Shown: positions 16,854 through 25,154 of the stretch, in pieces | Layout: every line of letters starts with the position of its first letter | Numbering within the stretch: the first letter of the stretch is position 1 | Assembly: GCF_902497995.1 (NCBI RefSeq) | Contig: NZ_CABVII010000028.1 | Location: 22,939-86,938, forward strand | Length of the DNA stretch: 64,000 nucleotides | Origin: Pseudomonas fluorescens | GTDB taxonomy: Bacteria; Pseudomonadota; Gammaproteobacteria; Pseudomonadales; Pseudomonadaceae | Direction of reading: 5' to 3' | The notes under the pieces: generated by a model | Told to the model about the DNA's origin: nothing | The model's input: only the letters and a program-made list of their open reading frames with translations | Database searches by the model: none | Made by a program: the position numbers and the translations under genes

Positions 16854-17123
16854 TTAGCCGATGACCTGGGGAATACTGCCGTACAACTGCAGGATGTATT
16901 CCATGAAGGTCTGCACCAGCCACGGGCCGGCCACGATCAGCGTCACCAGCATCACCAGCAGGCGCGGCAGGAAGCTCAGGGTCTGTTCGTTGATCTGGGT
17001 CGCCGCCTGGAACATCGCCACCAACAGCCCCACCAGCAGACTCGGGATCACCAGCACGGCGACCATCACGGTGGTCAGCCACAGCGCTTCCCGGAAGATG
17101 TCGACGGCCACTTCCGGGGTCAT
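16854..17123 (-). CDS. fliQ: Flagellar export apparatus protein FliQ
   Basis: An 89-residue protein with two membrane helices (ALWLTTVMVAVLVIPSLLVG and LLVMLVTLIVAGPWLVQTF) and the conserved QAATQINEQTLSFLPR loop between them. It is part of the FliPQR gate. Its start overlaps the fliP stop by four bases (ATGA), so translation is probably coupled. Confidence 0.97.
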   Translation of the reverse strand: MTPEVAVDIFREALWLTTVMVAVLVIPSLLVGLLVAMFQAATQINEQTLSFLPRLLVMLVTLIVAGPWLVQTFMEYILQLYGSIPQVIG

Positions 17124-17878
17124 GGCGAGACACCGCCGAAGCTGCTGGCCAGGGTGCCGATGATCAACGCCCAGCCATCCACCAGCACGAACAGCATGAT
17201 CTTGAACGGCAGGGAAATGATCAGCGGCGACAGCATCATCATGCCCATGGCCATCAGCACACTGGCCACGACCAGGTCGATGATCAGGAAGGGAATGAAG
17301 ATCATGAAGCCGATCTGGAACGCGGTTTTCAGCTCGGAGGTGACAAAGGCCGGCACCAGGATGGTCAGCGGCGCCTGATCCGGCGAGGCGATGTCGGTGC
17401 GCTTGGACAGGCGCATGAACAGCTCCAGGTCGCTGCTGCGGGTCTGGGCCAGCATGAAGTCCTTGATCGGCACCTGGGCCTTGGCCACGGCATCCTGGGC
17501 CGTAAGTTTTTCCGCCAGATAGGGTTGCAAGGCGTCCTGATTCACCCGCTCGAACACCGGCGCCATGATGAACAGGGTCAGGAACAGCGCCATGCCCGTG
17601 AGGATCTGGTTCGACGGCGTCTGCTGCAGGCCCAGGGCCTGGCGCAGGATCGAGAAGACGATGATGATCCGGGTGAAACTGGTCATCAGCATGACGAACG
17701 CCGGGATGAAGCTCAGCGCGGTCATGATCAGCAGGATTTGCAGGCTGACCGAGTATTCCTGGGCGCCCTCGGCATTGGTGCCCAGGGTGATCGCCGGGAT
17801 CGACAACGGATCGGCGGAGTACGCCAGCGGCGCAGCCAGCATCAGGGCCAGCGTCAGGACCATGCGTAACCCGGCCAT
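17120..17878 (-). CDS. fliP: Flagellar export apparatus protein FliP
   Basis: A 252-residue protein with a cleavable-type signal (MAGLRMVLTLALMLAAPLAY) and four further membrane helices, including the conserved PAFVMLMTSFTRIIIVFSIL and the C-terminal PFKIMLFVLVDGWALI. It is the core of the FliPQR export channel. The ATG overlaps the fliO stop by one base (TAATG). Normal length. Confidence 0.97.
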   Translation of the reverse strand: MAGLRMVLTLALMLAAPLAYSADPLSIPAITLGTNAEGAQEYSVSLQILLIMTALSFIPAFVMLMTSFTRIIIVFSILRQALGLQQTPSNQILTGMALFLTLFIMAPVFERVNQDALQPYLAEKLTAQDAVAKAQVPIKDFMLAQTRSSDLELFMRLSKRTDIASPDQAPLTILVPAFVTSELKTAFQIGFMIFIPFLIIDLVVASVLMAMGMMMLSPLIISLPFKIMLFVLVDGWALIIGTLASSFGGVSP

Positions 17879-18333
17879 TACTGCTTATCCTTCTGATCCT
17901 TGCCCATCAGCTCCATCAGGCGCTGGGCAAACTCGGGGGTGGTCTTCCCGGTGCTCGGCACCTGCACGGGCTCCTTGAGCACATGCAGGGCGGTGATGCT
18001 GCCGGGACTGAGGCCGAGCAGAATCTGCTCGTTGCCGACCTGCACCAGCATCAGCCGGTCACGCGGACCGAGCGCGCGGGAACCGATCAGCTCGATCACC
18101 TGCCCTTTGCCCGCCGGTCCGGCCTGCTGCACCCGGCGCAGCAGCCAGGCGAGGAAGAAAATCAGCCCCAGCACCAGCAGCAAGCCGAACACCAGCTGCG
18201 TCAATTGCCCGGCCACACCGCTGCTGACCGCCGGTGCCGCAGCCGCGGCGGCAGTCGCCACCGGCTCGGCCGCCAGCACGTTGAACGGCAAGGCCAGCGC
18301 CAACCCTGGTAAAGCCCTTAGAACCTTTTTCAC
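17878..18333 (-). CDS. fliO: Flagellar biosynthesis protein FliO
   Basis: A 151-residue small membrane protein that helps assemble FliP. It starts at a GTG codon (18333) directly after the fliN stop, with an N-terminal hydrophobic segment ending near LAAEP, an Ala-rich stretch, one clear membrane helix (LVFGLLLVLGLIFFLAWLL) and a cytoplasmic FliO domain (VIELIGSRALGPRDRLMLVQ). It is the least conserved gene of the unit, but position and helix pattern make the call secure. Confidence 0.92.
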   Translation of the reverse strand: MKKVLRALPGLALALPFNVLAAEPVATAAAAAAPAVSSGVAGQLTQLVFGLLLVLGLIFFLAWLLRRVQQAGPAGKGQVIELIGSRALGPRDRLMLVQVGNEQILLGLSPGSITALHVLKEPVQVPSTGKTTPEFAQRLMELMGKDQKDKQ

Positions 18334-18789
18334 TTAGCGCAGCTTCTTGATGCGTTCGCTTGGGCTGATCACGTCGGTCAGGCGGATGCCGAACTTCTCG
18401 TTGACCACCACCACTTCGCCGTGGGCGATGAGCGTGCCGTTGACCAGGACGTCCAGTGGCTCACCGGCCAGGCGATCGAGCTCGATCACCGAACCCTGGT
18501 TGAGTTGCAGCAGGTTGCGGATATTGATCTCGGTGTTGCCGACTTCCATGGAGATCGACACCGGGATGTCGAGGATCACGTCCAGGTTCGGACCGTCAAG
18601 GGTCACCGGATGATGGTTTTTCGGCACGCCGCCAAATTCTTCCATCGGCAGACGATTGGACGACGACCTGGCAGCACCGGCAGCCAGCAAGGCGTCGATG
18701 TCGGCCTGCCCGTCACCGGCTTCTTCGAGGGCCGCAGCCCATTCATCAGCCAGAGCCTGGTCGTCCCGGGTGTGCATATTGTTAATCAT
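18334..18789 (-). CDS. fliN: Flagellar switch protein FliN
   Basis: A 151-residue C-ring protein. The acidic N-terminal part (QALADEWAAALEEAGDGQAD) precedes the SpoA domain at about residues 75-150 (LDVILDIPVSISMEVGNTEI, LNQGSVIELDRLAGEPLDV). Two adjacent ATGs (18792 and 18789) are possible; the second has better spacing to GAGG (seven bases). It forms the lower switch ring with FliM. The 66-nt gap to fliM upstream has no feature I can name. Confidence 0.95.
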   Translation of the reverse strand: MINNMHTRDDQALADEWAAALEEAGDGQADIDALLAAGAARSSSNRLPMEEFGGVPKNHHPVTLDGPNLDVILDIPVSISMEVGNTEINIRNLLQLNQGSVIELDRLAGEPLDVLVNGTLIAHGEVVVVNEKFGIRLTDVISPSERIKKLR

Positions 18790-18858
18790 CATGTGTCCTC
18801 GGCGGGCAACCCTTTCAAGTGGAAGCCGTCAGTTAAAAGCGAATGTGCAACGCGCCGG

Positions 18859-19827
18859 TCAACGGCGCTCGACCGGCTCGATCACCTGCAACGCGAGGTT
18901 GCCTTTGTGCGAACCCATCTTGACCTTGAACGCAGGCACGCCATTGGCGCGCATGATCATTTCTTCCGGCATGTCGATCGGGATAATGTCCCCCGGCTGC
19001 ATGTGCAGGATGTCGCGCAGGCGCAACTGGCGACGGGCAACCGTGGCATCGATCGGTACATCGACATCCAGCAGGTCCTGGCGCAGGGCGTTGAGCCAGC
19101 GCTCGTCCTGATCGTCGAGGTCCGACTGGAAGCCGGCGTCGAGCATTTCGCGCACCGGCTCGATCATCGAATAGGGCATGGTCACGTGCAGATCGCCGCC
19201 ACCGCCATCGAGTTCGATATGGAAGGTCGACACCACGACGGCCTCGCTCTGGCCGACGATATTGGCCATGGCCGGGTTCACTTCCGAGTTGATGTACTCG
19301 AAGTTCACTTCCATGATCGCCTGCCAGGCTTCCTTCAAATCGACGAAGGCCTGCTCCAGCACCATGCGCACCACGCGCAGTTCGGTCGGGGTGAACTCAC
19401 GCCCTTCGATCTTGGCGTGACGGCCGTCGCCGCCGAAGAAGTTGTCCACCAGCTTGAACACCAGCCTGGCATCGAGGATGAACAGCGCGGTGCCCCGCAA
19501 CGGTTTGATCTTGACCAGGTTGAGGCTGGTCGGCACGTACAGCGAGTGCATGTATTCGCCGAACTTCATCACCTGCACCCCACCGACGGCAACGTCCGCC
19601 GAGCGGCGCAGCAGGTTGAACATGCTGATGCGGGTGTAGCGGGCGAAACGCTCGTTGATCATTTCCAGGGTCGGCATGCGTCCACGGACGATGCGATCCT
19701 GGCTGGTCAGGTCATAGCTTTTGACGGTGCCGGGTTCGGCAGCGATATCGGCCTGTACCAGACCATCGTCGACACCGTGCAACAGCGCGTCGATTTCCTC
19801 CTGGGACAGCAGGTCCTGCACGGCCAT
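18859..19827 (-). CDS. fliM: Flagellar switch protein FliM
   Basis: A 322-residue C-ring protein that receives phospho-CheY. The CheY-binding peptide LSQEEIDALLHG is at residues 8-19. The CheC-like middle domain spans about 50-230 and includes the conserved YVPTSLNLVKIKPLRG. The SpoA domain is C-terminal (IDATVARRQLRLRDILHMQPGD). Intact, so the switch target of the damaged CheZ/CheY branch is still present. 9 nt from fliL. Confidence 0.97.
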   Translation of the reverse strand: MAVQDLLSQEEIDALLHGVDDGLVQADIAAEPGTVKSYDLTSQDRIVRGRMPTLEMINERFARYTRISMFNLLRRSADVAVGGVQVMKFGEYMHSLYVPTSLNLVKIKPLRGTALFILDARLVFKLVDNFFGGDGRHAKIEGREFTPTELRVVRMVLEQAFVDLKEAWQAIMEVNFEYINSEVNPAMANIVGQSEAVVVSTFHIELDGGGGDLHVTMPYSMIEPVREMLDAGFQSDLDDQDERWLNALRQDLLDVDVPIDATVARRQLRLRDILHMQPGDIIPIDMPEEMIMRANGVPAFKVKMGSHKGNLALQVIEPVERR

Positions 19828-19836
19828 GTCGTGTTC

Positions 19837-20343
19837 CTACTGCAGTACGAAATTAGTGAACAGCAATTGTTCGATGACCACTTTGCCGAGTTCTTTGTGC
19901 GCCACTTCCTGGACGCTGGCCGTGGCTTTCTGACGCAACATTTCCTGGCCGACCGGGGAGGCCAGGGTGGTGAAGTCCTGCCCGGAGAACAGCATGACCA
20001 GGTTATTGCGGATGACCGGCATGTGCACCTTGAGCGCTTCCAGATCGGCCTGGTCGCGACCCAGCAGGGTGATGCTCACCTGCATGTAGCGCTGACGGCC
20101 GTTCTGGTTGTAATTGGCAATGAAGGCCGGAAGCAGGGGCATGAACATCGCCGGCTGCTTGTCGATGACCGCGGATTCCGGCGCGGCGACTGGCGTGCTC
20201 CGGGGGCTGTGCATGAAGTACCAGGTGGCCCCCACGGACAAGCCGATCGCCAGCAGCAGGGCGCCCACTGTCGCAATGATCAGCTTGATCTTGCCTTTGG
20301 CTGCGGGGTCTTTTACTGCTTCTGCTTCGTCGCTCTTCGCCAT
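19837..20343 (-). CDS. fliL: Flagellar basal-body-associated protein FliL
   Basis: A 168-residue inner-membrane protein that supports the stator. It has a short cytoplasmic N-terminus, one membrane helix (IKLIIATVGALLLAIGLSVG), an Ala/Pro linker and a periplasmic stomatin-like FliL domain (YMQVSITLLGRDQADLEALK). It is the first gene of the fliLMNOPQR-flhB unit and has its own sigma-54 promoter at 20393-20408. Confidence 0.95.
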   Translation of the reverse strand: MAKSDEAEAVKDPAAKGKIKLIIATVGALLLAIGLSVGATWYFMHSPRSTPVAAPESAVIDKQPAMFMPLLPAFIANYNQNGRQRYMQVSITLLGRDQADLEALKVHMPVIRNNLVMLFSGQDFTTLASPVGQEMLRQKATASVQEVAHKELGKVVIEQLLFTNFVLQ

Positions 20344-20392
20344 GCCAATAATCCGTCACTCTTCGGGGTTTCACAGTCGCCGGCTTGGCAAG

Positions 20393-20408
20393 AGCAAGTG
20401 TTATGCCA
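20393..20408 (-). promoter_or_regulatory. Sigma-54 (RpoN) promoter of fliL
   Basis: Minus strand reads TGGCATAACACTTGCT, an excellent -24/-12 element with ten bases between GG and GC. It lies 50 nt upstream of the fliL ATG and would drive the long fliL-to-flhB unit. Confidence 0.85.
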
Positions 20409-20430
20409 CAAATGTCGGGGAGGCGTCCCC

Positions 20431-20520
20431 CGTAGGAGCGAGGCTTGCCCGCGAAGAACGATAATACGGTTTGCCTGATAAACCGCAGCGTCTGCTTCGC
20501 GGGCAAGCCTCGCTCCTACA
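20431..20520. repeat. REPIN between fliL and fliK
   Basis: Inverted REP cores CGTAGGAGCGAGGCTTGCCC (left) and GGGCAAGCCTCGCTCCTACA (right) with about 40 bases between. The left arm starts only 22 bases beyond the fliL promoter, on its upstream side. Confidence 0.9.
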
Positions 20521-20522
20521 GA

Positions 20523-20663
20523 TGTGTGTTTGCGTGTGTATTTACGTGTGTGTTTGCGTGTGTATTTGCGTGTGTATTTGCGTGTGTGTTTGCGTGTGTG
20601 TTTGCGTGTGTGTTTGCGTGTGTGTTTGCGTGTGTGTTTGCGTGTGTGTTTGCGTATGTTTGA
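20523..20663. repeat. 12-bp minisatellite directly after fliK
   Basis: About eleven tandem copies of a 12-base unit CGTGTGTGTTTG with occasional A-for-G or A-for-C variants (CGTGTGTATTTG). The run starts at the end of a REPIN and stops immediately before the fliK stop codon. The copies near fliK are identical, the copies near the REPIN are more diverged. It is non-coding as far as I can tell. Confidence 0.95.
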
Positions 20664-21992
20664 TCAGGCGTAGTAGTCGACTGCGCTGGAGCCGATGACG
20701 CTGGTTGTGCTAGCCGCCACTTCGGCGACTGTTGGCGCAATCTCATCGCTCATGGAGTCAAGGCGACCACCGTTGGAACGGGTGCGCCCCCCCTCTCCCT
20801 GCTGAGCCTGTTCCTGGCCACGGGACTGATCGGACACATTGACATCAACCTGCCCCATGCCTTGTTGCGCAAACATCTCGCGCAAGCGCTGCACCTGCCC
20901 GTCCAGTGCTTCGCGGACACCGGGATGGGCGCTCATGAAGGTGACCTGGGTCTGCTGATCCGGAACCATGTTCACCCGAATATCGAGGCGCCCGAGTTCG
21001 GCCGGTTGCAACTGGATGTCGGCCGCCTTGAGGTTGGCACTGGACAGGTACATGACCCGGTTCACCACTTCTTCGGTCCAGCCACTTTGATGCAGGGCGA
21101 GCGGCGGGTTCACCGGCACCGCATTAGCGGTTTTCGGCGTGGCCGCCTGGGTCAGCGCCGCCAGTCGGCTGGCGAAATCATCGACACGGGTATCGCTGCT
21201 GGCGGTCTTCAAGTCTTTCAAGCCGTCATCGAGCAGGTCGCTGAAGGCCTTGTCCCCGCCCTGGGTGCTGTCCTTTTCGGCCTGCACGTCAAGCATGCTC
21301 GCCATGCCGGCGACCAGGTTTTGCGCCGCAGCCGGCTCGCCGTCGGCCTCGGCCGAGGTCGGCAGCGCATTGGGCTGAGCCTGGCTGGAAGCGGTGACGT
21401 GCCCGCTCTGCTCCATGGCCATGCGCAAGGCTGGCAGGGCATCGAGGGGGTCGGCGTGCGGATCGAACGCGGTGTCAGCGGTGGCGGCCGGCGTCGTTGC
21501 CGCAACGACCTGCTGCTCGTCCAGTGGCGGCATGGCGTCTATCACTGGCGGAGTTTGTGCAACGAGTGCGGGCCCTGCAGGATCGGCGGCCGGGTCACCC
21601 GCCGCCTCGGTGACAGAGGTGTCAGCGGCATCTGAACCCTCGGTGCCAGAAGTGTCAGCGGCATCCGAAGCATCGTCGGCGATCTTGTCGTCGGCCCCCG
21701 GTTTATCGGCGGGCAAGGATTTGCCGCTATCGGCAACGACCGGTTTCGGGGCGGCAGCCTTGTCGTGGCAAAGGTGCTTTTTGCCCGGCCCCTCAGCGGC
21801 TTTGTCGCGCATGGGCGTGGGCGGCCCATCGTGCCCTACAGAACGTTTGTCCTGCGCCTGACTGGCGTAGACATGAGCGAAGCTGGATGCCTTGCCCCCG
21901 GGCTCGGCGACCTGTGCCGGTGTCTTGGCGCAAGCCACTTTGGCCTTGGCCTGGGCGGCGGCCTGGAGAAGAATATTGGGGGTAACGGGCAT
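20664..21992 (-). CDS. fliK: Flagellar hook-length control protein FliK
   Basis: A 442-residue secreted ruler protein. The N-terminal two thirds are low-complexity, rich in Ala, Asp and Pro (repeated SDAADTSxTE-like stretches), as usual for FliK. The conserved C-terminal Flg_hook domain is at about residues 290-400 (LKAADIQLQPAELGRLDIRV, VTFMSAHPGVREALDGQVQR). The start at 21992 (MPVTPNILLQAAAQAKAK) is chosen over a longer open frame because the extra residues are unlike the family and would overlap the sigma-54 promoter. The gene ends against the minisatellite. Confidence 0.92.
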   Translation of the reverse strand: MPVTPNILLQAAAQAKAKVACAKTPAQVAEPGGKASSFAHVYASQAQDKRSVGHDGPPTPMRDKAAEGPGKKHLCHDKAAAPKPVVADSGKSLPADKPGADDKIADDASDAADTSGTEGSDAADTSVTEAAGDPAADPAGPALVAQTPPVIDAMPPLDEQQVVAATTPAATADTAFDPHADPLDALPALRMAMEQSGHVTASSQAQPNALPTSAEADGEPAAAQNLVAGMASMLDVQAEKDSTQGGDKAFSDLLDDGLKDLKTASSDTRVDDFASRLAALTQAATPKTANAVPVNPPLALHQSGWTEEVVNRVMYLSSANLKAADIQLQPAELGRLDIRVNMVPDQQTQVTFMSAHPGVREALDGQVQRLREMFAQQGMGQVDVNVSDQSRGQEQAQQGEGGRTRSNGGRLDSMSDEIAPTVAEVAASTTSVIGSSAVDYYA

Positions 21993-22042
21993 GGAACGGT
22001 CTCCGCCGCACTGGGATCGTAGGTACAGTTGACGGAGATGAA

Positions 22043-22058
22043 AGCAAAGGTCGCGCCA
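22043..22058 (-). promoter_or_regulatory. Sigma-54 (RpoN) promoter of fliK
   Basis: Minus strand reads TGGCGCGACCTTTGCT, with the GG and GC pairs ten bases apart, 51 nt upstream of the chosen fliK start. It supports that start and an independent fliK transcript. Confidence 0.8.
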
Positions 22059-22074
22059 GGTTACAGGACAGGCG

Positions 22075-22443
22075 CTAAAAGCGCTGGACGGTCGCCTTGG
22101 TCGGCGAAGTGCGCTGCCGTTCCGCCTCATACATCGGCCGGACTATGGCAAATTCACGGTCGATTTCGCCGACCAGTTTTTCCACGCCTGAAAGGTTTTT
22201 ATTCTTGGCACGCTGCTCCAGCTCATGGCACAGCCCGGCCAGGCGAACGGCCCCCATGTTGCTGCTGCTACCCTTGAAACTATGGGCAGCATTCATCAGT
22301 TGCAGGGCATCTTCAGCCTTGTGCAACAGAACCAGGCGTTCTTCAGCGTCAACGAGAAAGGTATCCAGCAACATCGGATACCCATCCTCCATGACCTCTT
22401 GCAACGCGCTCAGCACGTCGCGGTCCAGATGTGTGTCAACCAC
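22075..22443 (-). CDS. hptB: Histidine phosphotransfer protein HptB
   Basis: A 122-residue Hpt domain with the phospho-accepting histidine at His54 (NAAHSFKGSSSNMGA). In P. aeruginosa HptB receives phosphate from several hybrid kinases and passes it to HsbR, which controls the HsbA switch between swarming and biofilm. It is the last gene of the hsbA-hsbR-hptB unit, 30 nt after hsbR. Position between fliK and the fliJ group is the usual one. Confidence 0.88.
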   Translation of the reverse strand: MVDTHLDRDVLSALQEVMEDGYPMLLDTFLVDAEERLVLLHKAEDALQLMNAAHSFKGSSSNMGAVRLAGLCHELEQRAKNKNLSGVEKLVGEIDREFAIVRPMYEAERQRTSPTKATVQRF

Positions 22444-22473
22444 TTGCTCACTCCTTGATCAAGAATGCGTGGA

Positions 22474-24180
22474 TTATGCCAGAGCCTCCCAGAAAAATTC
22501 CACGCGGGCACTGCGACCATCGTCAGACCAGCTGGCATGACGGCTCAATTGACGGATCAGACCGATGCCTCGCCCCGACAGACGGACACCATCAGCGGGC
22601 AGCTGCATCACCCGACCCACATCGAAACCCTTGCCACTGTCTTCGACGCGAACCGTCAGGCAACCGCCCTCGCCCTTCGGTGTCACCTGCAAATGCACCC
22701 GGATGAAACCATCCTGCAACGCATCCAGGCGCGAACTGCGTTGTTGATAATAACGGGTAAAACCCGAGGCATCCCGTTTGAGGCTGGAGTCCAGGCCCAG
22801 TACGCCATGCTCCAGGGCGTTGGAGTACAGTTCCGCCAGCACACTGTAGAGCGCCCCGCTTTGCGCCCGCAGCCCATGGACCTCAAGCAGCAACTGCAAC
22901 AGATAAGGCAGCGGGTTGAAGCGCTTGAGCGTGGCCGCGCGAAACTCGAAACTCAGCGACCAGTCCAGCGGACAGGACTGGCCACTGTCGGAATACACCA
23001 ACGCTGGCGGGCTCATCTGCGCCGCCTCCAGCAAGCTGACCTCGACCATACTGACGTCGTCACGGGCTTCACCGCGAAAATCGCGCAGCGCCTGTTCGAT
23101 CTCTGCGAACAATTCATCAGGCTGACGATTGGCGGCAAACACCCGCTGCAGCCGCTCGACACCAAACAGTTGTTCGTTGGTATCGCAGGTATCGAGCACA
23201 CCGTCGGATAACAGAAACACCCGATCGCCGACCGCCATCGGAAACACCTCGGTGCGATCGTCAAAGGTTTGCGGGCTCAGCACGCCGAGCGGCAAGTGCC
23301 GAGCCTTGAGCGGCGTGCGCTCACCGCTCGCGATGCTGTGCAGGTAACCGTCCGGCATCCCGCCGTTCCACACCTCCACCGAACACCGCTGAAAACTCAG
23401 GCGCAGCAGGGTGGCACAGCAGAACATGTCCACCGGCAGGATGCGCTTGAGCTTGGCATTCATCTCGCGCAAGGTTTCGGACAGACCGTAACCCTTGGCC
23501 GTCATGCCATAGAAGACTTCAGCCAGGGGCATGGCCCCGACAGCCGCCGGCAGACCATGGCCGGTGAAATCCCCGAGCAATACATGCATATCGCCGGCCG
23601 GGGTGAACGCGGCCAGCAGCAAGTCACCGTTGAACAGCGCGTAGGGCGATTGCAGGTAGCGGATATTCGGGGCATTCAGGCAACCGGAATGGGCCACCTT
23701 GTCGAATACGGCCTTGGCCACCCGCTGCTCGTTGAGCAGGTGTTGGTGATGTCTGGCGATCTGGTCACGCTGCTGCAACACGGTGGCCTGCAGCCGGCGC
23801 AAACGGTCCATCGCCTTGATTTTGGCGGCGAGTATCACCTGGTTGTAGGGCTTTGCCAGAAAGTCGTCGCCCCCCGCCTCCAGACAGCGTGCCAAGGCTT
23901 CGCTTTCGGTGAGCGAAGTGAGAAAGATGATCGGCACCAGGGTTTCCCCGGCCAGTGCCTTGATCTGCCGCGCCGCCTCGAAGCCGTCCATCACCGGCAT
24001 CATCGCGTCCATCAACACCAGTTGCGGGCGTTGCTGACGAAAGGCTTCGACCGCCTCGGCACCGTTGGCGGCCGTCAGCACTTCATGGCCCTGGCGACGG
24101 ACGATGGTCGACAGCAGCAAGCGATCGGCCGCGCTGTCTTCGGCGATCAGGATCGTCAGCGGCTCAAGTGCAGCCTGCAT
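22474..24180 (-). CDS. hsbR: Response regulator with PP2C phosphatase and kinase domains (HsbR)
   Basis: A 568-residue partner-switch regulator. The receiver domain (1-125) has Asp58 in LVLMDAMMPVMDG. The PP2C/SpoIIE-like phosphatase (about 170-370) has GDFTGHGLPAAVG and ARDDVSMVEVS. A C-terminal HATPase anti-sigma kinase domain has VEDSGKGFD and LSGRGIGLIRQL. In P. aeruginosa HsbR both phosphorylates and dephosphorylates HsbA. The ATG at 24180 is chosen because the frame upstream is unlike the family and lies over hsbA. 5 nt from hsbA. Confidence 0.92.
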   Translation of the reverse strand: MQAALEPLTILIAEDSAADRLLLSTIVRRQGHEVLTAANGAEAVEAFRQQRPQLVLMDAMMPVMDGFEAARQIKALAGETLVPIIFLTSLTESEALARCLEAGGDDFLAKPYNQVILAAKIKAMDRLRRLQATVLQQRDQIARHHQHLLNEQRVAKAVFDKVAHSGCLNAPNIRYLQSPYALFNGDLLLAAFTPAGDMHVLLGDFTGHGLPAAVGAMPLAEVFYGMTAKGYGLSETLREMNAKLKRILPVDMFCCATLLRLSFQRCSVEVWNGGMPDGYLHSIASGERTPLKARHLPLGVLSPQTFDDRTEVFPMAVGDRVFLLSDGVLDTCDTNEQLFGVERLQRVFAANRQPDELFAEIEQALRDFRGEARDDVSMVEVSLLEAAQMSPPALVYSDSGQSCPLDWSLSFEFRAATLKRFNPLPYLLQLLLEVHGLRAQSGALYSVLAELYSNALEHGVLGLDSSLKRDASGFTRYYQQRSSRLDALQDGFIRVHLQVTPKGEGGCLTVRVEDSGKGFDVGRVMQLPADGVRLSGRGIGLIRQLSRHASWSDDGRSARVEFFWEALA

Positions 24181-24185
24181 GCTGC

Positions 24186-24485
24186 TCAACTGATGTCGAA
24201 CAGTTTGTCGAAATTGGAGATGGCGAGGATCTTCTTCACGTCGGAACTGCTGTTGACCACGCGAATGTCGGCGTTGTCGCCACCGGCGTGATCGCGCAGC
24301 AAGAGCAACATGCCCAGTGCCGAACTGTCGAGGTAGGTGGCTTCTTTCAAGTCGACGACGACGGCGGAGAGTTTCTTGTCCTCGTAGGACTGACGAAACT
24401 CCTGATGCTTGGCGAAATCGAATCGTCCCTTGATCGAAATCGTCAGCTGTTGGCCATCTTGGGATACTTCTGTAACGACTGACAT
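24186..24485 (-). CDS. hsbA: STAS-domain anti-sigma factor antagonist (HsbA)
   Basis: A 99-residue STAS protein. The regulatory serine is in YLDSSALGMLLLLRD (Ser54/Ser55). In P. aeruginosa the unphosphorylated form binds the anti-sigma factor FlgM and frees FliA, promoting swarming, while the phosphorylated form favours c-di-GMP production. The start at 24485 gives MSVVTEVSQDGQQLTISIKG, normal for the family. First gene of the unit; a REPIN lies upstream. Confidence 0.9.
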   Translation of the reverse strand: MSVVTEVSQDGQQLTISIKGRFDFAKHQEFRQSYEDKKLSAVVVDLKEATYLDSSALGMLLLLRDHAGGDNADIRVVNSSSDVKKILAISNFDKLFDIS

Positions 24486-24580
24486 GAACGGCTTCCTTGT
24501 CATTGGGGAACGTACGTGTGGAAGGTTTAGCACTTGCCGGGGGTGGGGGCAAGGCTGGTAGTTGTGGTGGGGCCCAGGAC

Positions 24581-24680
24581 GCCTTCGCGGGCAAGCCTCG
24601 CTCCTACGGGTGCAGTGTCGTTCGTAATTCCCGTGAACGACGCTGAACCTGTAGGAGCGAGGCTTGCCCGCGAAGAACGA
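24581..24680. repeat. REPIN between hsbA and fliJ
   Basis: Inverted REP cores: TTCGCGGGCAAGCCTCGCTC at the left, GTAGGAGCGAGGCTTGCCCG at the right, spacer about 45 bases with its own short arms (CGTTC / GAACG). It occupies the boundary between the end of fliJ and the start of hsbA. Confidence 0.9.
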
Positions 24681-24698
24681 TAACGCGGTCTTTCTGAT

Positions 24699-25148
24699 TC
24701 AATACGGATCCTGCCGCGGCAACCGCTGGGACAATTCATCCAGCAGCTTCTGCTCGCGCTTGTCTTCCAGCCGTCGCGCCTCATCCCTGTAGCGCTGAAC
24801 CAGTTTGCGCAACCCTTCGACCCGGGCATACGCCTGCTGCCAGGTTTCCCGTGCCTTGTTCAGATTGTTCTGATGCCAGGCGAGGCTTTGTCGTTGCTGG
24901 TCGATGGCCGTGCCCAGCTGCGCCAGGAAGCCTTGATAACCCAGCAACCATTGGCCGGTAACGCCGCTGCTGCCGCGCACGATCCATTGCTCCTGGTAGT
25001 CGAGCCGAAACGCCTCGAGGTCGGCGAGTTTGCTTTCGGCCAGACGGGCCTGCCCCTGAAAGTGCCCCAGGCGCTGGACCGCGGCTTTCTCGACCTTTTC
25101 GGCCATGTCCACCACGGGTGCCAGGCGGGCTGCGCGGCTCTGGGCCAT
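24699..25148 (-). CDS. fliJ: Flagellar export chaperone FliJ
   Basis: A 149-residue, almost wholly helical protein with the long antiparallel coiled coil of FliJ. It activates the FliI ATPase and escorts empty chaperones. Typical segments are LAPVVDMAEKVEKAAVQRLG and the highly charged C-terminus (YRDEARRLEDKREQKLLDEL). It ends the fliE-F-G-H-I-J unit, 6 nt after fliI. Confidence 0.93.
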   Translation of the reverse strand: MAQSRAARLAPVVDMAEKVEKAAVQRLGHFQGQARLAESKLADLEAFRLDYQEQWIVRGSSGVTGQWLLGYQGFLAQLGTAIDQQRQSLAWHQNNLNKARETWQQAYARVEGLRKLVQRYRDEARRLEDKREQKLLDELSQRLPRQDPY

Positions 25149-25154
25149 GGCCGG

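Noticed and set aside
18421..20478. Very long plus-strand open frame (685 codons) opposite fliN-fliM-fliL
   Set aside because: It is the antisense shadow of three intact flagellar genes in GC-rich DNA. Its His/Gln/Arg/Asp-rich composition matches no real protein.
20523..20663. CRISPR array
   Set aside because: The units are 12 bp, contiguous and without spacers, and no cas genes are nearby. It is a minisatellite.
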